From JBBIND01 sp037444075 (GTDB taxonomy: Bacteria > Acidobacteriota > Terriglobia > Bryobacterales > Bryobacteraceae): a DNA stretch of 28,403 nt. The position numbers and the translations under genes are program-made. Positions 8,583-17,700 of the stretch are shown here, piece by piece. Below the pieces are notes generated by a model. That model had not been told where the DNA came from and ran no database searches. It saw only the letters and a program-made list of their open reading frames with translations. How positions within the stretch are numbered: position 1 is the first letter of the stretch; each line of letters opens with the position of its first letter. The DNA is taken from contig JBBIND010000054.1 of the NCBI GenBank assembly GCA_037444075.1, forward strand, positions 1 through 28,403. Direction: 5' to 3'.

Positions 8583-8864
8583 ATGTCGAGTCCGAATCCA
8601 CACCCCGAACGCCGCGGATTCCTGCGGAGAGTTCTTGCGCTCTCCGGGCTTTCTGCGGCTACGCTGCCCGCGGCGCAAGCGCAACCAGGCCGGGCAGGGC
8701 AATTCGACTACCTGCCAAAGTACGCCCGCGCCCAAAACTACAAGTCTCTGTGGCAGTCCAGCTACGGCCTCACCGGTGGCAACTCGGACCGCTGGCCCAT
8801 ACGCCCCGGCGGCACGCAGGAGCTTTTCAACGCGAAAGGTCCGGGCGGAGCGGTTCCAGGATAG
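8583..8864 (+). pseudogene. DUF2961 protein, 3'-truncated remnant
   Basis: The 93-residue frame has a Tat-like signal (ERRGFLRRVLALSGLSAA, ending near AQAQ) and then the N-terminus of a DUF2961 protein. The family-typical elements SSYGLTGGNSDRWPI, a glycine/proline turn, and FNAKGPG are visible. Members normally continue for about 250-350 residues after KGPG with a beta-sandwich fold linked to glycan degradation (some relatives are fructan- or arabinan-active). Here the frame leaves homology at once (GAVPG) and stops, and tsaB ends 25 bases further on the other strand, so the rest is missing. It probably once formed part of the exported glycan-enzyme set with the upstream GHL6-like gene. Treat as non-functional. 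Confidence 0.65.
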
Positions 8865-8866
8865 CG

Positions 8867-8882
8867 GCGGGCGGAAGCCCGC
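8867..8882. terminator. GC hairpin between convergent genes
   Basis: GCGGGC-GGAA-GCCCGC forms a 6-bp stem with a GGAA/TTCC tetraloop, lying between the DUF2961 remnant (+) and the end of tsaB (-, 8889). It could terminate either transcript, but no U-tract follows on either strand. Confidence 0.45.
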
Positions 8883-8888
8883 GCGTCT

Positions 8889-9569
8889 TCAGGCGTGAGG
8901 ATCGCGCCAAAACAGCTCCGCGTCGGAGCGCCGGACGTAGTTGGCATCGGCGAGAGCAGGGTCAAGCGCCAGCCCTTCGGACATGCGCCGCGCGGCGATG
9001 GATGCCACGGCTGCTGCCAGCGCGCGCGGAGCCCGGGTGACGGCAGCCGTTTCGAAGCGTGTACCCGCGAGGGCGGGCCGGAACGTGTCCGGGTCCGTGA
9101 AGATGAATTCCAGCTCGCTCTCGGGCAGGGTTTCCAGCCACTCAGGAAGCGCCATCACGACTTCGGGACGGCAGAGTTCGAGCGCGGAATCGTAAAGCGC
9201 TCCGAAGACCTCGCCGCGCCGCGCATCGAGCACCGCCGCGCGCAGCGGTGCGGCGCCGTGCCAGGCCAGCGCCTGCAAATTGGAGACGGCAACTACCGGG
9301 CAGGATGCCGCCTCAGCCAGTCCCTTGGCTGCGGCAAGCCCCACGCGGATTCCTGTGAATGAGCCCGGCCCTGAAGCTGCCCCCACGCAGCCGAGCGAGA
9401 GCGCGTCCCAGCCGTGCTTGCGCAGCAGGCGCTGCAAGTGGTCGAAGAGGACATGGCCGAAGCCTTCCGGCGCGTGAAGGAGCGCTTCCTCCACCAGTTG
9501 CCCTCCGGAGGCGAGGGCCAGGCTTCCAAAAGGACCGGTCGTATCGATGGCCAGAATGCGTTCAGTCAC
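8889..9569 (-). CDS. tsaB: tRNA threonylcarbamoyladenosine biosynthesis protein TsaB
   Basis: TsaB is the ASKHA-fold partner of TsaD that, with TsaE, transfers the threonylcarbamoyl group to A37 of ANN-decoding tRNAs in the cytoplasm. The 226 residues fit the family length. The N-terminus ILAIDTTGPFGSLAL is the phosphate-1-like strand typical of TsaB, and GPGSFTGIRVGLAAAKG (about residues 68-84) is the family hallmark. The start is a GTG at 9569 whose last two bases belong to the TGA stop of the upstream apiosidase-like gene (GTGA, 4-base overlap), implying translational coupling. No tsaD, tsaE or rimI lies beside it, which is the more usual TsaB context. Confidence 0.93.
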   Translation of the reverse strand: MTERILAIDTTGPFGSLALASGGQLVEEALLHAPEGFGHVLFDHLQRLLRKHGWDALSLGCVGAASGPGSFTGIRVGLAAAKGLAEAASCPVVAVSNLQALAWHGAAPLRAAVLDARRGEVFGALYDSALELCRPEVVMALPEWLETLPESELEFIFTDPDTFRPALAGTRFETAAVTRAPRALAAAVASIAARRMSEGLALDPALADANYVRRSDAELFWRDPHA

Positions 9570-11410
9570 TGGGTGAGGCGGAACACGCGGTTGATGGAAT
9601 AGGCTTTGCCGTTGGCGTTAAGCCCGACCAGGCGGAGATTGATCACGGCCGGCAAATCGGAAGCAAGCTTGGGCGGAACCCGCAATTCGCCCTTGGCGCC
9701 GGTGGCGAGGACGCGGAAGCCCTGACCTTCGGCGGAGACCTCGCCAGTCAAGACGTACATCATTGATCGCGTAGCGCGCGTGTCGCGGGTGACTTTCACT
9801 TCAAATGGGACGGGCTTGCCAACCGGCAGGGTCTCGCCAGCAGGTTCCACAATCTCAAACGGCACCCGCGAAGGGTTCAACTCGACTTCCTGCATCAGTG
9901 TGGGCCGCGATTCGAATCTGTACGAGCGCAGCATTGATTCCTTGCGCCCGTCGCGCGAAAGGTGGAGCACCCAATCCTGCGCCTGATCCGGCGGTTCTCC
10001 GCGGAACCGGTCACCTTTGTAACGCTTCCTTTCTTTTCGAACCTGGCCGTTGACGGGATTGACCCAGTACACGTCGTAGCTGTGCTTTTCCGTGATAAGT
10101 TCCACCGGACCGGGCTTTTCCAGATACACGATGTATTCGATGCCGGGTAGAGCCACCGCCCGTCCGCCATCCACGTCAAAGAACGGCTGGAGTTCCCAAT
10201 AGCGCGTGCGGGAGAAGAAGTCGAACCAGACGGTCATCTGGGCCGCTCCGGGCGACTCGAGATAACGCGCGTCCGGCGTGAACTTGCGGCCGCCGTAAAC
10301 CCCGGTGTTGCCGAACGTCGGATAGTGCCCGTTCATGGTGGCGTTCCAGAGCCTGCGGCGGAAGGTGTCCGTATCGACGTGGTGCGAGTGGGAGCGCCCG
10401 GCGCCGCTGTCCTCGTAGGCAAACTCGGCGTTGACCATAGGAGCCGCGTAGAGCTGGCGCTCGATGGCGCCGATGGAGTCGTTCGAGGTCTGGTAGACGA
10501 TGTAGTCCATCCAGCCGTCGGCCAGCAAGGGCGAAGAAGTGGTGACGGCGTGACTGGAACGCGGGTGTTGATACGGGTCCATCCGCTTCAGCAGGTCGCC
10601 GATCTCCTTTAGCAGTTCCCGCCCGCGCGCGTACTCTTCGAATTCCTGCACTCCCTGCCAGGTGATGTGCATGGAGGAGTAGCGGGCAACCAGGTAACGG
10701 ATGTACCGCTCACGCTGCTGCCAGGTGGGGAACAAGTCCGCCAGGTGGTTCTCATCGCCCGCAAGCACGAGATCAGCGAAAATGCCCTTGGAATTCATGT
10801 AGCGGATGCGGTAGTCCAGTTCGCGAAAGTGCGCGGCGTCCGGGAGGTCCGGACCCTGGAAGCCTGTCTGCAGGCCCACACCCCCACCCAGCACGAGTCC
10901 GCGAATATGGTTGAACTTCTGGGCCGCGCGGCGGTCGACCATCTGCTCAAACAGGGTTCTTTCCATTACGGCGAAGCGGTAACTCGTGTCGCCCATCCAC
11001 AGGTGCGGCTGGCGGCTTTCCGTATACATCCAGTGATGAACGTTCGCCGGGCGCAGGAAGCCGGGCGAATTCGAGGCAGTGGCCATGAATTTGCCTTGCT
11101 TGCCCGAGAAGCGGGCGAGGTTGCTCGTGATTCGGAAGTCCCATTCGCCGGCGTCCGTGGGCGAGAAGCGGATTACCAGGCGCCGCCCTCCGTCCCAGAA
11201 GCCGGGCATCAGGTAAGTGCGGTGCCGCGGCGAGCGGAACTCTGCGTGCAGTTCGATGCTCAGGTACGGGTTGGCGTGCGCCGCGGCTTCGCTGTCGTTC
11301 AGGTCGAAGACAATTTCGCACAGCCCATACGCCGGGGTCGGCGCGCAGGGCGCTTGTGCCCGGACGAGCGCAGCCGCAACGAAAAAGACTGGCAGCAAGC
11401 GGAGTGCCAT
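9566..11410 (-). CDS. exported DUF5060/DUF4038 apiosidase-like glycoside hydrolase
   Basis: The 614-residue protein has a Sec signal (ALRLLPVFFVAAALVRAQA). Residues ~25-115 form a DUF5060 beta-sandwich (NPYLSIELHAEFRSP, FWDGG, FSPTDAGEWDFRI). Residues ~120-430 are a DUF4038 (putative collagen-binding / apiosidase-like) TIM barrel, with HLWMGDTSYRFAV, HITWQGVQEFEEY (candidate acid Glu256 or Glu258) and MVNAEFAYED as likely catalytic strands. A beta-rich tail follows. DUF4038 proteins include GH140 apiosidases acting on the pectin rhamnogalacturonan-II side chain, but close relatives have varied substrates, so specificity is open. The ATG at 11410 follows the signal peptide; a -10-like TACACT lies 6 nt upstream. 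Its stop overlaps the start of tsaB. Confidence 0.85.
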   Translation of the reverse strand: MALRLLPVFFVAAALVRAQAPCAPTPAYGLCEIVFDLNDSEAAAHANPYLSIELHAEFRSPRHRTYLMPGFWDGGRRLVIRFSPTDAGEWDFRITSNLARFSGKQGKFMATASNSPGFLRPANVHHWMYTESRQPHLWMGDTSYRFAVMERTLFEQMVDRRAAQKFNHIRGLVLGGGVGLQTGFQGPDLPDAAHFRELDYRIRYMNSKGIFADLVLAGDENHLADLFPTWQQRERYIRYLVARYSSMHITWQGVQEFEEYARGRELLKEIGDLLKRMDPYQHPRSSHAVTTSSPLLADGWMDYIVYQTSNDSIGAIERQLYAAPMVNAEFAYEDSGAGRSHSHHVDTDTFRRRLWNATMNGHYPTFGNTGVYGGRKFTPDARYLESPGAAQMTVWFDFFSRTRYWELQPFFDVDGGRAVALPGIEYIVYLEKPGPVELITEKHSYDVYWVNPVNGQVRKERKRYKGDRFRGEPPDQAQDWVLHLSRDGRKESMLRSYRFESRPTLMQEVELNPSRVPFEIVEPAGETLPVGKPVPFEVKVTRDTRATRSMMYVLTGEVSAEGQGFRVLATGAKGELRVPPKLASDLPAVINLRLVGLNANGKAYSINRVFRLTQ

Positions 11411-11416
11411 AGTCTT

Positions 11417-11422
11417 AGTGTA
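11417..11422 (-). promoter_or_regulatory. -10-like TACACT before the apiosidase-like gene
   Basis: On the minus strand TACACT ends exactly 6 nt before the ATG at 11410, placing the expected transcription start on or next to the A of the start codon. No Shine-Dalgarno sequence is visible between. Confidence 0.5.
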
Positions 11423-11492
11423 CGCAGACGCTCAAGGTAGCGCGGCGGGGGAAGTTCGTGCTACAACGACCCTTGAGTCAGTCAGAGAGCCT

Positions 11493-13229
11493 ATGAGCAA
11501 CAACTGGAAGACCGTCGCTGGCATTGTCCTTTTCACCGCTGCGTTGGCCGCGCAGGGAGTTCCCGACACCATCTACTACAACGGCAAGGTGGTCACGCTG
11601 TGGGACAAAGTGCCTGCCGCGGAAGCGGTGTCCATTGCGGGCGGGCGCATACAGGCGGTTGGATCGAGCGCTGACTTGCTGAAATCCGCCGGACCCGGTA
11701 CGCGCAGAATCGACTTGAAAGGGCGCACCGTGCTGCCGGGCATCGTGGAAAGCCACACGCATCCGGTGGGCGCTGCCATGAGCGAGCAGGAAGGACCTGT
11801 GCCCGTGATGCACTCCATCGCCGAGGTACAGGACTACATTCGGCGCGAGGCTCAGCGCTTGCCTCCGGAACGGCTGATCTTCGTTCCGAAAGTGTACCCC
11901 TCGCGGCTCAAGGACCGGCGCTATCCGAACCGCTACGAGTTGGACGCGGCGGCGCCCGGACGGGAGGCTATGGCGGACAACGGTTACGCTTCCGTGCTGA
12001 ATTCCGCGCTGCTCAAGAAGCTGAACATCACTCGCGAAAGCCCCGAACCGGCCAACGGGAAGATAATCCGGGATGAGAAAGGAGAGCCCACGGGCCTGAT
12101 ACTGGGCGCGCCACAACTGCTCGGCGCGCTGCGCCGCAGCCGCCCGCCTTCCCGCGAAGACATTCTCTGGGCCATCCGCACCATGCAGCGAAGCTACAAC
12201 CGCGTGGGCATCACGAGCACGGTTGACCGTGGACAAGGGCCGGAAGGCTTCCGGGCCTACCAGGAACTGTGGCGCAAGGGTGAACTGACCGTCCGCACAA
12301 CGGTGACCTACATGATCAGCGTGCCGGGAACGCCGCAACAGGTGCGTGAGGAGATGCTGCGGATCCCGTTCGTCACCGGGATGGGCGACGAGTGGCTGCG
12401 CGTGGGCGCCATCAAGACGATCATGGACGGCGGCATCTTGATCGGCACGGCCTATCTGCGCGAGCCATACGGGCTGAACACGAAGCTTTACGGATACGTG
12501 GACCCAACCTATCGCGGCGTGCTCGGCGTGCCTCGCGAGAACATCGTCGAGATGGCCCGCGTGGCGGCGGAACTCGGTTGGCAAATGACGGCCCATACGG
12601 CCGGGGGCGGGGCCACGGACGTTCTGCTGGACGCCTACGAAGCGGCAGACAAAGTAACGCCGCTGAAAGGCCGGCGCTTCCACGTCACGCATGGCAACTT
12701 CCCCGACGCGCGAGCCGTGCAGCGCGCCGCTCGTATGGGCGTGGGCTTCGATGCGCAGATTGCCTGGCATCACTACGACGGTCCGGCGCTCAAGGATGTT
12801 TTCGGCCCGGAGCGAATGAGCCACTTCCTGCCGCTGCGTTCTCTGCTCGACGCAGGCGTGAGGGTCGCCGGCGGCTCAGACCACATGATCCGCTTCGATG
12901 CCCGCGAAGCCATCAATCCCTACCATCCGTTCTTCGGCATGTGGATGGCGATCACGCGGCGCACCGCGGATGGCACGGTGCTGAATCCGGAACAGCGCAT
13001 CACGCGCGAGGAAGCGCTGCGGATGTGGACCATCGACGGCGCCTACCTGGCCTTTGAGGAGAAGAACCGCGGGAGCATCGAGCCAGGGAAACTCGCGGAC
13101 ATGATCGTCATCACGCGCGACTACATGACGTGCCCGGTGGACGAAATCAAGGACATCGAGGTGTTGCTCACGCTGGTTGGCGGCCGTGTTGTCCACGGGC
13201 CTCAGGATGGGTCAGTCCCGGCGAATTGA
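11493..13229 (+). CDS. exported amidohydrolase, YtcJ-like (amidohydrolase family 3)
   Basis: The 578-residue protein has a signal sequence (NNWKTVAGIVLFTAALAAQG) and an amidohydrolase superfamily metal centre. The first strand motif is ESHTHP (His88, His90). Later metal or catalytic positions are TAHTAGG (His368), HVTHGNF (His397, His400) and GGSDHM (Asp463). The N-terminal composite beta domain (DTIYYNGKVVTLWDK) and the C-terminal return (GSIEPGKLADMIVI) are typical of the YtcJ / amidohydrolase-3 group. Substrates in this group are poorly known, usually C-N bonds of N-acyl or cyclic amides. Longer upstream readings overlap the divergent gene and lack homology, so the ATG at 11493 is used. 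It shares an 82-base divergent region with the apiosidase-like gene. Confidence 0.88.
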   Translation: MSNNWKTVAGIVLFTAALAAQGVPDTIYYNGKVVTLWDKVPAAEAVSIAGGRIQAVGSSADLLKSAGPGTRRIDLKGRTVLPGIVESHTHPVGAAMSEQEGPVPVMHSIAEVQDYIRREAQRLPPERLIFVPKVYPSRLKDRRYPNRYELDAAAPGREAMADNGYASVLNSALLKKLNITRESPEPANGKIIRDEKGEPTGLILGAPQLLGALRRSRPPSREDILWAIRTMQRSYNRVGITSTVDRGQGPEGFRAYQELWRKGELTVRTTVTYMISVPGTPQQVREEMLRIPFVTGMGDEWLRVGAIKTIMDGGILIGTAYLREPYGLNTKLYGYVDPTYRGVLGVPRENIVEMARVAAELGWQMTAHTAGGGATDVLLDAYEAADKVTPLKGRRFHVTHGNFPDARAVQRAARMGVGFDAQIAWHHYDGPALKDVFGPERMSHFLPLRSLLDAGVRVAGGSDHMIRFDAREAINPYHPFFGMWMAITRRTADGTVLNPEQRITREEALRMWTIDGAYLAFEEKNRGSIEPGKLADMIVITRDYMTCPVDEIKDIEVLLTLVGGRVVHGPQDGSVPAN

Positions 13230-13263
13230 GCGGCGATTCCCGGAGTCACAGACTGCGCCGCTC
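13228..13263. terminator. hairpin after the amidohydrolase gene
   Basis: GAGCGGCG (13228-13235) pairs exactly with CGCCGCTC (13256-13263); a small inner stem AGTC/GACT lies in the loop. It starts at the amidohydrolase stop and sits between two converging genes. No U-tract follows, so it is only a probable terminator. Confidence 0.45.
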
Positions 13264-13283
13264 AGTGGCCCGGCCAAAGGGTT

Positions 13284-13850
13284 TCAGGATTTCCTTTTCC
13301 GCTGCAGCGTGTCCCACGGCATGACGCCGGCGCGTTCAGCCCAGGCTTCGTACAGCTTCGACAATCGCGCGGCTCTTTCCGGCGCTTTGCCGGTCAGGTT
13401 GTTCATTTCAGTCCGGTCTTCCCGGAGGTTATACAGTTCCCATTGGCCGGGGTGGCGGGAAACGAGTTTCCATTCGTCCTGACGAACTGCGCGGTTGCCT
13501 TCGTGCTCCCAGTAAATGGCCTCGTGCCGCCGTCCTTCCTTGCCCTGGAAAACGGGCAGCAGGCTCTTGCCTTCGAGCGGCGTGATGGAGCGGTTGCGAT
13601 ACGTCCGAGGGTACTTCACGCTGGCGAGGTCGAGGCAGGTGGCCATTACGTCGATCACGTGCCCGGGCTGGTGCGTAAGCGTGTTAGTGCGCTTGATGCC
13701 GGAAGGCCAGCAGGCGATGAGCGGCGAGGCGATGCCGCCCTCGTGAACCCAATGCTTGTAGAGGCGGAACGGCGTGTTGCTGGCGTTGGCCCACGGGAGA
13801 CCGTAGCTCAGGAAGGATTCCGCCGGTTTATCCGGAAACGGCAGCGACAC
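13284..13850 (-). pseudogene. arylsulfatase, 5'-truncated C-terminal remnant
   Basis: Only the C-terminal part of a sulfatase is present. Recognisable family segments are SFLSYGLPWANASNTPFR, LYKHWVHEGGIASP, HVIDVMATCLDL, GKSLLPVFQG, IYWEHEGNRAVR, WELYNLREDRTEMNNL and the closing GVMPWDTL. Homology starts near 13825. Upstream of this there is no sulfatase sequence: the catalytic half with the CxPSR formylglycine site is missing and its place is taken by the end of the methyltransferase-like gene (stop at 13852). The remnant therefore cannot be an active sulfatase, and no credible start codon or promoter is seen. Intact relatives are about 450-550 residues and desulfate glycans, in line with the carbohydrate-active neighbours. 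Confidence 0.85.
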
Positions 13851-13851
13851 G

Positions 13852-14442
13852 CTAACGCAGAAAAGGAATATAGGCGCGGACACGAGCACGGTAGGCTCGA
13901 AACTCCATCGGGAAGCGCCGCTCCAGCAGCCCGTCCTCTGCTCGCACGCGGATTTCCGTGCCCGTCAGAAAGAGCGCCACGCCCGCCAAGCCGGCTTGCC
14001 ACTCCGATACCAGCAGGACGGTGGCCAGCAGCATGCCGAGCAGGGAGGTGTAGATGGGGTGACGCACCACGGCATAAGGTCCGGTAGTGATAAGTTCGTG
14101 CTGGTCCGTGACCACAGCGCGCATGCGCAGGTGGCGGCCAAGATGCCGCGCCGCTTCTCGCACAAACAGTGTGGAAGCCAGAGCCAGAGCAACAGAGATT
14201 GTGCCAAGCGCCCAGACGGAGCCTCCGGCCATAGAGCGCGGGAAGACCCAAGCCACCACAATCCCAGCCAGTTCGAGCAACAATCCAAATTCCGAAGATC
14301 GCGCCCTGGCAAGGGGCTTCTCCACCACCGCCGAGGCTCTGCGCTCGCGTTGCATCCGCAGGTTCCAAACCACCAGGACGCTGCCATACGCCGTCCAGCA
14401 AGCTGCGAGCAAGATGATCGCCGTGAGGTGAGCCGGTCCCAT
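13852..14442 (-). CDS. isoprenylcysteine carboxyl methyltransferase-like membrane protein
   Basis: This 196-residue integral membrane protein resembles the ICMT/PEMT-type methyltransferases. Four or five hydrophobic segments are visible, and the C-terminal half carries ITTGPYAVVRHPIYTSLL (the conserved G-P-Y-x-x-x-R-H-P-x-Y motif) and then EIRVRAEDGLLERRF and EFRAYRARVRAYIP, matching the E...LL...F...Y..Y pattern near the SAM-binding site. Eukaryotic ICMT methylates prenylated proteins; bacterial members probably methylate small molecules or lipids and are mostly uncharacterised. A GTG at 14493 would add 17 residues, but the ATG at 14442 has a -10-like TACAAT 8 nt upstream and gives a typical length, so it is preferred. 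The gene ends at the point where the sulfatase remnant begins. Confidence 0.8.
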   Translation of the reverse strand: MGPAHLTAIILLAACWTAYGSVLVVWNLRMQRERRASAVVEKPLARARSSEFGLLLELAGIVVAWVFPRSMAGGSVWALGTISVALALASTLFVREAARHLGRHLRMRAVVTDQHELITTGPYAVVRHPIYTSLLGMLLATVLLVSEWQAGLAGVALFLTGTEIRVRAEDGLLERRFPMEFRAYRARVRAYIPFLR

Positions 14443-14450
14443 CGATTGCC

Positions 14451-14456
14451 ATTGTA
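14451..14456 (-). promoter_or_regulatory. -10-like TACAAT before the ICMT-like gene
   Basis: On the minus strand TACAAT ends 8 nt before the ATG at 14442. This spacing, repeated at other genes here, favours that ATG over the upstream GTG, which lies on the other side of the hexamer. Confidence 0.5.
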
Positions 14457-14544
14457 ACTGTGGCGGCACGTTGGAAGCGGCGACCGTCGCCACGGCAGGA
14501 CAGGCTGTTTCGCTTGTCTGCCCAATCGCGCGAGGGTACTTTCC

Positions 14545-14566
14545 GGACAGCCGGTAGCGTCTGTCC
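14545..14566. repeat. small inverted repeat in the intergenic region
   Basis: GGACAG (14545-14550) and CTGTCC (14561-14566) can form a 6-bp stem with a 10-base loop. It lies upstream of the ICMT-like gene in the 271-base space between the two minus-strand genes. Function unknown; apart from this, the promoter and the terminator I see nothing else there. Confidence 0.3.
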
Positions 14567-14654
14567 TACAGGCACAATGCGGGAGTATTCACTGGACGGA
14601 GTGGGCGCTCAAGGAAACTGAGGGCCGGGGGAAGAAATCGGCGGGAGAGAATTT

Positions 14655-14696
14655 GGGAACGCCGCCACGGCCATGCGCTGGCCGCGGCGGCGTCCC
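14655..14696 (-). terminator. strong hairpin after the TonB-dependent receptor gene
   Basis: GGGAACGCCGCC and CGGCCA pair with TGGCCG and GGCGGCGTCCC around a TGCGC loop, giving a long GC stem with small bulges. It lies 18 bases beyond the receptor's stop on the minus strand. The bases that follow (AAATTCTCTC) are only moderately U-rich, so it is a likely but imperfect intrinsic terminator. Confidence 0.6.
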
Positions 14697-14713
14697 GGAA
14701 TCGGACCGCTAAA

Positions 14714-17700
14714 TCAGAACTGGATCCGCGCCTGCACCTGGAGCCAGCGGTTCACTGCCGAGGTCTGGCTCACGATGCGGCCAAAGTTGGTGTTGAACGG
14801 GTCCGTGTTCGGCCCCGACATCTGCGACCGGTTCTGTACGTTGAGCGCGTCCAGCCGGATTTGCATGTTGGCGGACTCGCTGAGTTTGAAGTTCTTTGCC
14901 GCGTTGGCGTTCCACTGGCTGGTGGAGTCCGCCCGCAGTCCCGCGATTCGCGTCGGGAAAACACGAGTGTGATAGCCCGCCGGTCCGCGCGCCTGCACCC
15001 GCTCAAAGCCGTCCGTGTTGAACCAGGTATCCCAGGTCCGGCTTACGTTCTTGATGTTCTTGACGTCGCTGCCGTAGTAGAACGCGTTGCCCCAGTCGAG
15101 CAACGGACCCGGCTGCCACTCGTAGGTAGCGCCAAACTGCCAGCCGCCCACCAGCGCGTCCACCAACCGGTTGCTGTTGCCCAGGTACCTGCGGCCCTTG
15201 CCCACGGGAACCGTGTAGATGCCCGTGCCGGTGAACCGGTGCGGACGCCCGTCGTTGGACATCCGATAGTAGCGCTGCGTATCGAACTCATTGAGAAAGA
15301 TGTCCGCATCGCGCAGACGCATCGCCGTGTAGGAGAGGTTCAGGTTCCAGCCCTGCGCGAAACGCTTTTCGAACGACACCTGGAATTCGTTCGTCCGAGT
15401 GAAGGCGCTGTCTTCGCTGTTGTTGGTCAGACCGTTGATGTGCGGGAACGCCCGCAAGAGCCGTTGCCGCTGAATGATGCGTGAGGTGAAGAACGAATTG
15501 GCGTTCATGTCGGCCCACACCAGTGGCGAGAAGTCCGCCTGCCGGAAGTTGCCGATGAAGAACGGATTGGGCACGTTCTCGTTGAGCAGGCGCTGCGCCG
15601 ACTCATCCCGTGTGAGACCGGAGACCCAGTACTGGGCCGGCAGAGGTTGCAGCGTGCGCCCCGGAACGTTGCCGCCTGAGGAGAATTGCGAGATGCGCGA
15701 AGCCCGCGTGCCCACGTAGGAGGCCGTGACCACCATGGTGGCGCCGAATTGCCGCTGGATGCCGACTTGCCAGCGCTGCTGCCGCGGATGGCGCGTGTTG
15801 AAATCGGTGTAGCCAAATCCGCGGCCGGCGTACGCCATGGAGCCGAGGGCATCGCGCGTGGGGACGTCGAAGCGGCTCCCGTCAGCACGAACCGGGAAGG
15901 GGTCGTTCAGGATGCTCCGAAAGTTGTTCGGGTTGGCGTTGGCCGGATAAGGCGCTGTCGCTGCCCCCCAGGTCTGCCCGAAGTCATTCGAGATGATGGC
16001 GCTGGTGGAACGTGAGAAGCCGAACTGGTTGGGTCCGTAGTTCAGCACGTTGAGGGTGTCGTAGAACAGGCCGTAGCCCGCGCGCAGAACCGTCTTCTCG
16101 TTGAGTTGATAGCTGATACCCAGGCGAGGCAGCAACATCAGCTCGCTTTGGTACAGTTCGCGGGGCGACCCGCCTGCGCCGACGTACGTGTTGCCGCCGC
16201 GGATCTGGAACTGCGAGGCGGGCAGTTGCGGGAGTGGGTTGGCGGTGTAGGCCGCCTGCGCACCCGCCGCGATGGGTATGTCCGCCGTCGGGTTGAAGTT
16301 GCCCACCATCCGGTTGAAGCGCTCCGTGGCGCCGCGCTCATACTCCATCCGCAGCCCCAGGTTCAGCGTCAGTTTGGGGCTGACGCGCCAGGTGTCCTGC
16401 AGGAACCAGGCGTAGTAGGGAGTGTTGGTGGCGAAGCTGTCGTTGATGGCTACGCTGGCGCTCGAGGGGATTCCCAGAATGAACGCCGCCCAACTCAGGC
16501 CGAGGTTGGCGGCGGGCGTCAGCCCGTCGTCGTTGCGCCGCAGGTAATTCTGGTTGAAGGTGAAGTTGCCGCTGGTGTTGCCGCCGCCGCCGCCGGTGCG
16601 GAATTGGCTACGCATGTCGAAAGCCGACGACAGCGAGTGCTTCCCCCGGATGAAGGTGCCTTGCACTTTCGCCGTGGCCATGCGGAAACGCGTCCAGACG
16701 TTGAAGCCGCCCGGGCTCACCGTGGAGTAATCCGATAAGGTCATCTGCGGCAGCAACGCCTGCGCCCCCGCATGCGCATCCATGTAAGCCGGCAGGCCCA
16801 CGCTGCTCGGCTTGAACTCGAGCGCCTTGGGCTGGATGTTGCCCTCGCGGAACTGGTTGACCGCCACGTTGAGGTTCCACAGCGTCGTCGGGCTCTGCGT
16901 GTACACCGCGTCGATGTTGCCGCCCTTGTTGTTGCGGACCAGGCCGTTCAGGTTCAGCCCGCGCGCCGTCTCATACACCCAGTCTCCGCGGTCTTCCGGA
17001 CCGAAGTTGTTGATGGACCAGCGGCCGAACACGCGCCACCTGTCACTGACTTGGTAGTCGAGCCGGTTGGAGTAGGCGTAGTAATCCCAGTTGTAAGGCG
17101 TTTGCGAGGCCAGGTAGTTGTTGACGGGGTCTTCGGTGACCGGCCTGGAGACGTTGGGCATCGGATAGATGTTCTTGTAGGTGTCGTAGGCCGGGTTGGC
17201 GAAACGGCTGCGCGGAATGACGTTGCCGGCGAACGGCGTGCGGATGAAGTTGTTCGGCCGCGCCGGGTCCCGCGTGATGCTGGTGGGATCGTGGATGATG
17301 TAGCGGGCCGGGTTGATGCGAACCTGCAACAGCTCACTGAAATCTCCGTCGCGGTTGCGCGCCGTCGGCACCGTGCGGTTGAAGTTGGCGGCGTCTTCCA
17401 CCTTCACGTCCTTGAAGCCGTTGTAGGTGAAGAACCAGAACATCCGGTTCCTGCCGTCGTAGAGCTTGGGAATGCGGACCGGACCGCCGACGGAAGCGCC
17501 CCAGTTGTTGGAGCGGCCCGTGGGCTGCTTGTCGGTGTTGCGCAACTCCTGAGCCAGAGCCGTGTTGCCGGCGGCGTCCGCCGCGGCGATGCGCCGGAAG
17601 TAATTCTGCTTCACAAAAAACGGCGTCCCCTGCCAGCGCTGCTGCCAGTGCTGCCAGGTGGCCGTGCCGTGCAGGTCGTTGGTCCCGCTCTTGGAGATCA

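Noticed and set aside
6160..8601. 813-codon open frame antisense to the GHL6-like gene
   Set aside because: High-GC codon bias keeps the antisense frame open; no family motif, no start signal, and it spans the real gene completely.
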